Shown in pieces: positions 56,347 to 64,000 of a stretch of 64,000 bases of DNA (position 1 is its first letter; each line of letters begins with the position of its first letter). The translations under genes and the position numbers were made by a program. Source of the DNA: Marinobacter sp. (GTDB lineage Bacteria > Pseudomonadota > Gammaproteobacteria > Pseudomonadales > Oleiphilaceae); contig JAGYIS010000002.1 in the NCBI GenBank assembly GCA_018402255.1, positions 1-64,000 of the forward strand, read 5' to 3'. The notes beneath the pieces are model-generated. The model did not search any database. It was not told where the DNA came from and saw nothing but the letters and a program-made list of their open reading frames with translations.

Positions 56347-58436
56347 GTCGTCTTGCAGATTTTTTCAGTGGCCGAAGCACCTCCGACACCCCGGTTAATA
56401 CTATCCCGAGGGGCGCCCTGGTTTGGTTGATTGGTAGTTTTGTACTCCTGCTGTTGCCCCAGTTGAATCGGCTGCCATGGTGGCTGGTTGCCGCCTGTGC
56501 AGTGCTGGCGGGGTGGCGCTGGTTGGCGCAGAGTGGGCGGATACGCCTGCCTGGTCGATGGCTGAGAACCGGCATCATGCTGGTGCTGATCGCGGTCTAT
56601 ATTGGCACTGTTCAAGGCCGGTTTACGGTCGATACCGCTGCTTCGTTTTTTGTTCTTGCGGTGGGCCTGAAGTGGCTCGAAACCCGTTCGGCTCGCGATT
56701 TCTATGTGCTGTTCTTTATCCTTGTGTACCTGTCGGCGGTCAACTTTCTGTTTCAGCAAGATATTCTCTGGGCAATCCTGACCTTTGCCGCGATCGGTTG
56801 CCTGCTGATCGGCCTGCAAATACTGAACGCGCCGGACCTTCCGGACTCCATGAAATCCGGCTGGAAGCGACTGGGTTTGTTGTTGGTCAAGACGTTGCCA
56901 GTGGTGGTATTGCTGTTTGTTTTCTTTCCCCGAATGGCGCCCCTGTGGAGTGTGCCGCTGGTGTCGGGCGAGGCGCGCAGTGGCATTTCAGACACCATGC
57001 GGCCCGGTGACATCTCGAATCTCGCACAGAGTAGCGAGCGTGCGTTCAGGGTGACCTTTGGCGGCGCGCCACCTGCGTATCGCGACCGTTATTGGCGTGG
57101 TTTGATTCTCGACTATCTGGATGGTGAAACCTGGCGCCAGCGGGATGCCGAGTCCTATCAGCGACCGGGGAGGGTTGCCCTGGACGGAGGTGTCGGAGCC
57201 TTGGCCAGCAACCAATATGACGTGCTGATGGAGCCCACAGATCAACGTTGGGCGTTTTCCCTCGAAAACTCCATGGCGGTGTCAGACAACGTATTCGACG
57301 CCGGAGAGGATCTTTTCCGGTTCCGGCGCCCGGCAGACAGCGCCGTGCGCTATCGGCTAGCGGTAGAGCCGGGGCAGGTGCAAAACAACCAGGAGCTGTC
57401 ACCAGCGATGCGGCAGCGCTATCTTCAGTTGCCGTCAGACTCCAACCCCAGGGCCCGTGAACTGGCTGACGAGCTGGCGGCTGCCTATGCCCCTGATCAG
57501 GTCGTCAATGAATTGATGACTCGTTTCCGGGAGCAGGAATACTTCTACACACTGCGGCCTCCGGCTATGCCCAGAGACGGGATTGATGCCCTGCTGTTCG
57601 AAGAAAGACGAGGCTTTTGTGCCCACTACGCCGGGGCAGCGACCTTTGTGTTCCGTGCGGCTGGTATACCTTCCCGGGTGGTGATTGGCTATCAGGGTGG
57701 TGATGCAGGTGCCGGTGATGAGTATCTGATTGTTCGTCAGTACGATGCCCATGCCTGGGTTGAAGTTTGGCTTGAGGGGCGCGGTTGGGTGCGGGTGGAT
57801 CCAACGGCGGCTATCGCGCCCAGTCGAATTGAATTTGGCTTGCGAGAGGCGATGGCGGAGGAAGGGTCGTTCCTGGAAAATAACTTCACGTCTCCACAGC
57901 GGTACGGTGATCTGGCGATGTTGCAGTGGGCCTCACTGCAGCTCGACCGGATCAACTACCACTGGCAGCGTTGGGTTGTGGGTTATCAGGGCCAGAGTCA
58001 AATGAACCTGATGTCCCGCCTGCCCGGAGGTATCGGTATGCGGGAGTTAGGCTACATCACTGCGGGGCTGGTCGGGTTTGCACTACTTGTAGCTGGGCTG
58101 GTGTCGGCGCTTTCGATGCGTCGGGGTGCCCGCCAGGACGGTTTTCGGCGGGTGGTATCGGGCTGGCATCGTTTGTGTGAACAGGCTGGCGTGCCTGTAC
58201 GCAGCGGCGAAACGCCGGGCGCTTTGGCTGAGCGGCTGGCACAGGCACGACCGGCCGTCTCCGAGACCGCGCGTATCTTTGCCCGCACGGTGAACAGCCA
58301 TTACTATAACGCCCCATCGGTAAATAACGAGGGTGAGGACGCCCGGCGGCTCCGGCGGCTACTGAAAACCATGAAGCGCCAGTTGAAGCGTGGCGACGAG
58401 CCAGAACCTGGACCACGGACACCATTACATGATTGA
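56343..58436 (+). CDS. tgpA: TgpA-like membrane transglutaminase
   Basis: 697-aa protein. Several N-terminal transmembrane helices (about residues 20-200, DUF3488) are followed by a periplasmic transglutaminase core with Cys in RRGFCAHYAG (near 423), His in DAHAWVEVW (near 470) and Asp in RVDPT (near 484), the Cys-His-Asp triad. Another helix (about 563-585) leads to a cytoplasmic DUF4129-type tail. Matches TgpA of Pseudomonas, which is essential for viability there. Overlaps DUF58 and holB. Confidence 0.9.
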   Translation: MSRLADFFSGRSTSDTPVNTIPRGALVWLIGSFVLLLLPQLNRLPWWLVAACAVLAGWRWLAQSGRIRLPGRWLRTGIMLVLIAVYIGTVQGRFTVDTAASFFVLAVGLKWLETRSARDFYVLFFILVYLSAVNFLFQQDILWAILTFAAIGCLLIGLQILNAPDLPDSMKSGWKRLGLLLVKTLPVVVLLFVFFPRMAPLWSVPLVSGEARSGISDTMRPGDISNLAQSSERAFRVTFGGAPPAYRDRYWRGLILDYLDGETWRQRDAESYQRPGRVALDGGVGALASNQYDVLMEPTDQRWAFSLENSMAVSDNVFDAGEDLFRFRRPADSAVRYRLAVEPGQVQNNQELSPAMRQRYLQLPSDSNPRARELADELAAAYAPDQVVNELMTRFREQEYFYTLRPPAMPRDGIDALLFEERRGFCAHYAGAATFVFRAAGIPSRVVIGYQGGDAGAGDEYLIVRQYDAHAWVEVWLEGRGWVRVDPTAAIAPSRIEFGLREAMAEEGSFLENNFTSPQRYGDLAMLQWASLQLDRINYHWQRWVVGYQGQSQMNLMSRLPGGIGMRELGYITAGLVGFALLVAGLVSALSMRRGARQDGFRRVVSGWHRLCEQAGVPVRSGETPGALAERLAQARPAVSETARIFARTVNSHYYNAPSVNNEGEDARRLRRLLKTMKRQLKRGDEPEPGPRTPLHD

Positions 58437-59460
58437 TATAGCGCAGGAAATGCCCTGGCTGGCGCAAGCCTGGTCGGCGGTTCAGCAGCGGTTGGCGCAA
58501 GATCGTCTGCCCCATGCATTATTGATTGTGGGCGAGCGTGGTGTTGGTAAGCGCGAATGGGCCCAGGCCGTAGCGGGCTTGTTGTTGTGTGCGTCGCCAG
58601 CAAACCTCGAGACTGGGGCTGCCGTTGCCTGTGGTCATTGCAAGCAGTGTGAGTTGATGGCGGCCGATAGCCATCCGGATTTGCGAGTTTATGCGCCGGT
58701 GAAGTCCCGAATGGTCAAGGTGGATCAAATTCGGGCTCTATCGTCGTTTGCCGTGGCTTCACCTCAGGTCGCTCACCACAAGGTCGTGATTGTTGACCGG
58801 GCCGATCAGCTCAATATCAATGCTGCGAATGCGTTGCTGAAAACCCTGGAAGAGCCTTTGGCCGATGTGACTTTGTTGCTGTTGCAGGAGAGCGGTCGGC
58901 CGGTGCTGCCGACTATCCGGTCGCGCTGCCAGGCGTTGACCATTCCTTTGCCAACGGCAGAGCAGGCCGGACAATGGTTGGCTGGCAAGGCGTCAACGCT
59001 GGACGAGGGCAGTCAGCCATCGACAGAGTTGTTGGCAAGGAGTTTGATACTGGCCGGCAATGCGCCCCGGCTGGCCCTGGAGTATGCTGTCGGCGACTTT
59101 CTTACGCTGCGCGATAATGCCTTCAACGCCTTCCGCCAGTTTATGAAGGGCCAGATGCCGGTGGGAGAGGCCGCCAAAGCTTTCAAGGCCCTGGGTCTGG
59201 AAGATACGCTCTGGCTGTTTGAATCCTGGGCGGTTGACCTGGCCAGAGTCGGTGCCGGGGGCGAAGTGTCGGATCCGGATGCAGCAGACATGCTCGGCTA
59301 TCTGGCAAGGAGCAATCCAGCCTGGCGAGCCCATGAATTACTGGACCGGGTGAAAGAGAGTCGGACTGCTGCGGTATACAACGCCAGTCCGGAACTCGAG
59401 GCCAGTCAGCTTTTGATTGCCTGGCGTGACCTCATGCCCAGGAAGCGGCAAGCAAGCTGA
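58429..59460 (+). CDS. holB: DNA polymerase III subunit delta-prime
   Basis: 343-aa clamp-loader subunit. The RFC-like core has a P-loop-like GERGVGKREWA near residue 34, zinc module Cys (CGHCKQCEL near 67), SRC motif in TIRSRC and the sensor region KTLEEP. ATG 58429 overlaps the tgpA stop by 8 nt; an upstream in-frame ATG inside tgpA is less likely. It works with DnaX and HolA to load the beta clamp. Followed by pilZ, a common order. Confidence 0.93.
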   Translation: MIDIAQEMPWLAQAWSAVQQRLAQDRLPHALLIVGERGVGKREWAQAVAGLLLCASPANLETGAAVACGHCKQCELMAADSHPDLRVYAPVKSRMVKVDQIRALSSFAVASPQVAHHKVVIVDRADQLNINAANALLKTLEEPLADVTLLLLQESGRPVLPTIRSRCQALTIPLPTAEQAGQWLAGKASTLDEGSQPSTELLARSLILAGNAPRLALEYAVGDFLTLRDNAFNAFRQFMKGQMPVGEAAKAFKALGLEDTLWLFESWAVDLARVGAGGEVSDPDAADMLGYLARSNPAWRAHELLDRVKESRTAAVYNASPELEASQLLIAWRDLMPRKRQAS

Positions 59461-59566
59461 GCTTTCTTCAAATTCAGCTGCTATGATGGTGAAATGTCAG
59501 GAAATTCCTGAAGTATTGCGGCAGTCATCAATGACACAAGAACTTACAGCGTAAAAGGTGTGTGAT

Positions 59567-59917
59567 ATGGGCCCCGGATTCGGCGCACGCAGCGGCATTC
59601 TAACCCTGACCATCAAAGATAAAGCGGTACTTTACGCCGCCTATATGCCTTACATCCGGCAAGGTGGTTTATTTATACCCACGCAGAAGCAGTATCAGCT
59701 CGGTGATGAGGTGTTTCTGTTGCTCAATCTGATGGATGAGCCGGAAAAGATTCCGGTGGCGGGCAAAGTGGTCTGGATTACCCCCAAAGGCGCCCAGGGC
59801 AATCGTGCAGCCGGTATCGGCGTGCAGTTTAACGGCGATGACGAAAGCGCTCGCACCAAGATTGAATCCTACCTGGCGGGCTCGCTTAGCTCTGATCGCC
59901 CCACCCATACGATGTAG
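59567..59917 (+). CDS. pilZ: PilZ domain protein
   Basis: 116-aa protein of the type IV pilus PilZ type, needed for pilus biogenesis through PilB/FimX-type partners. PilZ fold features GGLFIPT and the AGIGVQF strand are present. The RxxxR c-di-GMP motif is not evident at the N terminus, as in canonical Pseudomonas PilZ, which does not bind c-di-GMP. ATG 59567 with AAAGG 8 nt upstream is preferred over a GTG nine bases earlier. Lies downstream of holB, its usual place. Confidence 0.9.
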   Translation: MGPGFGARSGILTLTIKDKAVLYAAYMPYIRQGGLFIPTQKQYQLGDEVFLLLNLMDEPEKIPVAGKVVWITPKGAQGNRAAGIGVQFNGDDESARTKIESYLAGSLSSDRPTHTM

Positions 59918-59929
59918 GACTCGCCTTGC

Positions 59930-60850
59930 ATGACTGACGCTGTGTTAACCGGTAGTGGGCATGACATTCCGGCCGGCTGCCGGGAGGCACATTGGCCCCT
60001 TGAAAACATCACCCTGGCCGGCCTGAGCTGGCAGACTCCTGCCGAAAACGAAACTCGCCCTCCGGTGCTGATGGTGCATGGCTGGCTTGATAACGCCATG
60101 ACCTTCACCAGGCTCGCTCCAGAGCTGGCCCATCATGCTGGCATCCATGCGGTCGACATGGCGGGCCACGGCCACTCTGGCCATCGCCCCCCGGGTTATG
60201 GTTACTGGTTGATGGATTACGTTGCTGACCTGAGTGAGCTGATTGACCACCATTTCCCTGAAAGCGAGCGTTTTCCGCTCGACCTGGTGGGTCATTCTCT
60301 TGGTGGCATCGTATGTGCGTTATACGCTGCGGCGTTTCCGGAAAGAGTGCGCCGGCTGGTGATGATCGACAGCCTGGGTGCACTCAGTCGTCCCGCAAAA
60401 GATACGGTTCCGCAATTACGGCGCGCACTGCAAAAAAGAAGGAACGGATCGGCACCGGCTGCGGTATACGCTGATGTTGATGCCGCGGCGAAGATTCGTG
60501 AGGGCGGGCTTAGCCCTCTAAGTCCGGAGGCCGCCAGTTTGCTGGTGCCAAGGAACATGCGCGTTAGCGGTGACGGTTTTGTCTGGCGCACGGATGCCAG
60601 GCTTCGGCACCCCACTGCTCTGATGATGACGGAAGAGCAGGTGCAGGCGTCGCTGGCCGCGATTCAGACACCCACTTTATTCGTGAGAGCCGCGGACGGG
60701 TTGCTGGCGAATCATAAAGGCCTGGACAACCGGGCAGAGCTGATTCCGGATCTGACCACAGTGGAAGTCCCCGGTGGACATCATTGTCATCTCGACGGCG
60801 ACACAGCGCCGGTTGCTGATGCGATAAAAAGGTTTTTGTTTAATGATTGA
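59930..60850 (+). CDS. alpha/beta hydrolase
   Basis: 306-aa alpha/beta-fold hydrolase. Oxyanion HGW is near residue 49, nucleophile Ser in GHSLGG near 124, and catalytic His in PGGHHCHLDG near the C terminus. The acid residue is probably in the strand before LFVRAADG. Cytoplasmic, no signal. Substrate unknown; related proteins are esterases. Stop overlaps the DUF4892 gene start by 8 nt. Confidence 0.88.
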   Translation: MTDAVLTGSGHDIPAGCREAHWPLENITLAGLSWQTPAENETRPPVLMVHGWLDNAMTFTRLAPELAHHAGIHAVDMAGHGHSGHRPPGYGYWLMDYVADLSELIDHHFPESERFPLDLVGHSLGGIVCALYAAAFPERVRRLVMIDSLGALSRPAKDTVPQLRRALQKRRNGSAPAAVYADVDAAAKIREGGLSPLSPEAASLLVPRNMRVSGDGFVWRTDARLRHPTALMMTEEQVQASLAAIQTPTLFVRAADGLLANHKGLDNRAELIPDLTTVEVPGGHHCHLDGDTAPVADAIKRFLFND

Positions 60851-61755
60851 TCGAGTGTTTTTAACGACGTTCAAACTGGTAACAGCGCTTGTGCTGATTA
60901 TCATCACGCCGGTGGCAATGGCGACAGGATTGGATGAACCCCCGGCAGCCTTTCCGCAATCCAGTCTCGATTCGTCACAGGCTATTCAGTCTTCAGGGCA
61001 TCTGGTTTTGTTCAGTCCGGTTCGGGAAATTCGGGGTGAAATTCGCTCAGAGGTCATGGCTCGATTACCGGTCACCGGTCAGGGTCAACTGTTCGAAATA
61101 AGTCGTGACTCCAGCCGAGCTGCGGCCCGTGAGCATTACCTCCGGGCAGTGCAGACAAGAGGCGGGCAATTGCTGTACGAGTGTTCCGGCATGGCCTGTG
61201 GACGCAGCAACGTTTGGGCTAACCAGATCTTTCAGCAGCCTGGGTTGCTAGGCCGGGATAACTCCCAGGACTATTTTGTCAGCGCAGTCGCGGATGAAGA
61301 AGGTCGCCGTTGGCTGACACTGATCTACACAGTAACTCGCGGTAATTTAAGAGAGTATGTATGGGTTGAGCACCTGGAGGTTGATGCCGGGGCAGAGATT
61401 CCCGGATTTCAGTCTGTTGCTGCCCGTATCATGGGCCCCATTGTTGTTCCCTGGCAGGGTGGTGTGACTTACCGCTTTGATTTGTCGACCACAGATCGCC
61501 GCGGCCTGGTTGAATGGGCCTCGGATGAAGGTTCAGAAGTGGTGCTGGCCGCGTTTTCCGCGTTGGGTGCCGATGAGACCCTGGATGAGGCCACTGACCG
61601 CGCGGGCCAGGGCGGCGGATTCCCTGGCGGAGGTGTTGAGTAAATCCGGGGTTTCCCGAAACCAGATCCGCACCCTGGCAATTGGTCCAGCTGTGCAGGT
61701 GGCAGACCCGAATCGCCAGGGTGATCGCATTGAAGTGCTGGTAATCAAGAGGTAA
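60843..61755 (+). CDS. DUF4892 exported protein, frameshifted
   Basis: Signal peptide (about 1-28), then the DUF4892 domain (about 45-205) with conserved HLVLFSPVREIRGE and CSGMACGRSNVWANQIF. Near 61601-61606, in a G run, the frame breaks (net one extra or two missing bases). The second frame carries LAEVLSKSGVSRNQIRTLAI and VADPNRQGDRIEVLVIKR, an OmpA-like end, to the stop at 61755. Corrected length about 303 aa. The first frame alone ends at 61643 in an artificial Gly-rich tail. Function unknown; envelope location predicted. Confidence 0.82.
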
Positions 61756-61760
61756 GTGCA

Positions 61761-63002
61761 ATGTCCGGGAAGGATGAGCCGAAAGGCGGTGGTAGCGGTC
61801 AGCCGATGACCTCGCCCAGGGATGGCGCCAGTGCGGTGGTTGAAAGTTCACAGTTGTCACCGGCCAGCGCGCCAGCAAGTACCGACACCCATACTGCTCA
61901 AACGGGTAAGGGTAAAACCGTCGCCTTGACACTTGGCAGCGGCGGCGCGAGAGGCTACGCCCACATTGGGGCGATTGAAGTATTGCAGGAGCGCGGATAT
62001 AACATTGTCGCGATTTCTGGCTGCTCTATGGGCGCGTTGATCGGTGGCATGTATGCCGCCGGTAAAATGAAGGACTACAAGGACTGGGTTACTGGTCTGG
62101 GTCAATTTGATGTGCTCAAACTGCTTGATGTCACGTTTACGTCAGTGGGAGCCATCCGCGGTGACAAAGTCTTTTCCATCGTTCGGGATATTCTGGGCGA
62201 TACTCGCATAGAGGACTTGCCCATCGCCTACACGGCCGTGGCCACGGATCTGTTAGCCCACAAGGAAATCTGGTTCCAGGAAGGACCGCTCGACCGGGCG
62301 ATTCGTGCGTCTATTGCCATTCCCAGTGTCGTCACCCCGTTGGTACTGGATGGGCGTGTACTGGTGGATGGTGCCTTGTTGAATCCATTGCCTATCATTC
62401 CCACCATATCGGCGCATGCCGACTTGATCATGGCGGTCAATTTGAGTGGTGAAGATGAGCTGCCTCGGCGAATCCCGGACGCTGCCTTTACCGTTGACGA
62501 TGATAACGCAAGTGATATGGACGAGTGGGTGGATGCTATTCGTGATAAAGCGTCCCGCTGGTTTGACTGGGATACCCTGAAATCGCTGACCTCACGCAAG
62601 ATTGACGGTGGTGAGTCGCCGGAAGAAAAGATCAGTCGTGAAATGGCCAAGAAAGCCCACGAAAAAGAAAAGAAGGCCAGGCGTGATGAAGCGGCCAGAG
62701 TTGAGCAGGAGCAGCACCGTGCCAGCAAAAAAGACGATCACGAAACAATCGACTGGGACAAGCTGGGTATAGGAAAGTTCGATGTCATGAACCTGACCAT
62801 CGAAACCATGCAGAGCGCACTGGTGCAGTACAAGATCGCAGGGTATCCGCCTGATCTGCTGATCAACATCCCGAAAAACGCTTCTCGCAGCTACGACTAC
62901 CACAAGGCGCCGGAACTGATCCAACTGGGACGCCAGAGAATGGCTGCTGCACTCGATCGATTTGAGGCCAGTCGAAGCAGTTCCGGGCCGCTGGCGCTTT
63001 AA
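61761..63002 (+). CDS. patatin-like phospholipase (RssA/NTE type)
   Basis: 413-aa protein. A Ser/Ala-rich N terminus precedes the patatin core: oxyanion motif GSGGARGYAHIG near residue 59, nucleophile Ser in GCSMG near 89, Asp in VDGALLNPLP near 206. A highly charged Lys/Glu helix (about 290-325) interrupts the C-terminal part. GAGG precedes the ATG. Cytoplasmic; RssA-like proteins are thought to hydrolyse phospholipids. Second patatin in the window. Confidence 0.88.
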   Translation: MSGKDEPKGGGSGQPMTSPRDGASAVVESSQLSPASAPASTDTHTAQTGKGKTVALTLGSGGARGYAHIGAIEVLQERGYNIVAISGCSMGALIGGMYAAGKMKDYKDWVTGLGQFDVLKLLDVTFTSVGAIRGDKVFSIVRDILGDTRIEDLPIAYTAVATDLLAHKEIWFQEGPLDRAIRASIAIPSVVTPLVLDGRVLVDGALLNPLPIIPTISAHADLIMAVNLSGEDELPRRIPDAAFTVDDDNASDMDEWVDAIRDKASRWFDWDTLKSLTSRKIDGGESPEEKISREMAKKAHEKEKKARRDEAARVEQEQHRASKKDDHETIDWDKLGIGKFDVMNLTIETMQSALVQYKIAGYPPDLLINIPKNASRSYDYHKAPELIQLGRQRMAAALDRFEASRSSSGPLAL

Positions 63003-63073
63003 TCAGGCTGCAGGCGCAAGCTTAATAGGCGTATAATGCCCCGCTACTTTATCCAGATCAGGAATGCCTTTTT

Positions 63074-63979
63074 GTGACCAGCCCAGTAGACGACTTGCAC
63101 ACCATCCGCGACTTTCTGAGGTATACCTCCTCCCGGTTTGCGGCATCGCCTCTGTACTTTGGTCATGGCACAGACAATGTCTGGGATGAAGCTGTCCAGC
63201 TGGTGTTGCGCAGTGTTCATCTGCCACTTGAGAACAATAATGTGTTTCTGGATGCTCGGCTGGTGCGTTCAGAGCGGGAACTCATTATCGAGCGCATCGA
63301 ACGCCGGATCAACGAGCGGGTTCCGATTGCGTACCTGTTGGGCGAAGGCTGGTTTATGGGGATGCCGTTCAATATCGATGAGCGGGTGTTGGTGCCGCGA
63401 TCCCCGATTGGTGAGCTGCTGGAAAACGGCCTGCAACCCTGGCTGGGCGCACAGAGAGTGACCAGAGTACTGGATCTTTGCACCGGGAGCGGTTGCATCG
63501 GCATCGGCGCCGCAAGCGTGTTTGACGAAGCCGAAGTCGACCTTTCAGATATATCGGAAGATGCTCTCGAAGTGGCCGAGTCCAACATCGAGCTGCACGG
63601 CCTTGAAGGTCGCGTGCGAACCCTGCGCTCGGATGTGTTTGCAAATATCGACGGCCGGTATGATGTCATCCTTAGCAACCCACCGTATGTGGATGCAGAA
63701 GATCTGGCCGATATGCCGGACGAGTTTCATCACGAGCCGGCCCTCGGCCTGGCGGCTGGTGACGACGGGCTCGACATTGCCCACCGAATTATTGCCGGTG
63801 CAGCGAATCATCTGACCGACAACGGGCTGATGATTGTTGAAGTGGGCAACTCCTGGGGCGCGATGGACGATGCCTATCCGGACCTGCCCCTGACCTGGCT
63901 GGAATTCGACAACGGCGGCGACGGGGTTTTTCTGGTCACCGCTCGTGATCTGCGTGAATGGCAAGCCAGGAAGAATTAA
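63074..63979 (+). CDS. prmB: ribosomal protein L3 N5-glutamine methyltransferase
   Basis: 301-aa SAM-dependent methyltransferase that modifies Gln150 of L3. SAM-binding [12 protein letters not shown] is near residue 135 and the Gln-specific NPPY ([11 protein letters not shown]) near 198, both typical of PrmB/PrmC; the N-terminal domain with [12 protein letters not shown] matches PrmB. GTG start with AGGAA 10 nt upstream. In gammaproteobacteria aroC often follows, which would lie beyond the window end. Confidence 0.93.
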   Translation: MTSPVDDLHTIRDFLRYTSSRFAASPLYFGHGTDNVWDEAVQLVLRSVHLPLENNNVFLDARLVRSERELIIERIERRINERVPIAYLLGEGWFMGMPFNIDERVLVPRSPIGELLENGLQPWLGAQRVTRVLDLCTGSGCIGIGAASVFDEAEVDLSDISEDALEVAESNIELHGLEGRVRTLRSDVFANIDGRYDVILSNPPYVDAEDLADMPDEFHHEPALGLAAGDDGLDIAHRIIAGAANHLTDNGLMIVEVGNSWGAMDDAYPDLPLTWLEFDNGGDGVFLVTARDLREWQARKN

Positions 63980-64000
63980 TCCAATTTATTGTAAAACCTT

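Overview
The window looks like chromosomal DNA of a marine gammaproteobacterium close to Marinobacter. The signs are GC-rich coding bias, the PEP-CTERM regulatory trio prsT-prsR-prsK, a DUF6160/FilA-type surface protein, ThrH, a PA3286-like FabH, and Pseudomonas/Marinobacter-style gene neighbourhoods. This is inferred from gene content; no 16S or tRNA is present. I see no prophage, insertion sequence or CRISPR array. Genes are dense and mostly core.

Layout. 1-8.2 kb (minus strand): an envelope lipoprotein with PA14 domains, cut by the window edge, then prsT, prsR and prsK, the regulatory flank of an exosortase/exopolysaccharide locus that should continue to the left. 8.3-11.1 kb (minus): an SDR-like protein, an acyltransferase and a hexose-6-phosphate mutarotase. 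11.2-17.3 kb (plus): a 2OG-Fe(II) oxygenase, the 4.5S SRP RNA (ffs) with a good promoter, dnaX-ybaB-recR, rnd, ycgL, ycgN and a small membrane protein. 17.4-21.4 kb: a von Willebrand A (VWA) / MoxR ATPase / CoxE-like VWA module; the first protein carries a (Pro-Glu)n tract made by a perfect hexanucleotide repeat. 21.4-21.8 kb is the only gene-free stretch above 300 bp and contains a candidate minus-strand small RNA. 21.8-30.3 kb: a tightly packed nine-gene operon of exported TPR proteins, a TolQ/MotA-like channel, two ExbD/TolR-like subunits and a TonB/AgmX-like protein.

30.3-45.4 kb: lipid metabolism (maoC, fadD, FabH-like, thioesterase, mlaA, patatin), the helicases hrpA and dinG, and exeA-gspB. 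45.7-55.1 kb: a MalT-like regulator, cysB, cysH, thrH, pabB and three exported proteins of unknown function, one of them DUF6160. 55.3-64 kb: DUF58-tgpA-holB-pilZ, a hydrolase, a DUF4892 protein, a second patatin and prmB.

The best candidate for an under-described system is the 21.8-30.3 kb operon. It resembles the core of the Myxococcus Agl-Glt gliding/envelope machinery. Of its two ExbD-like subunits, one keeps the proton-carrying Asp and the other has Asn at the aligned site. Four genes (lipoprotein, mutarotase, mlaA, DUF4892) are each split by a small indel in a G/C run and stay open in the second frame; assembly errors are the likeliest cause, so each is annotated as one gene.
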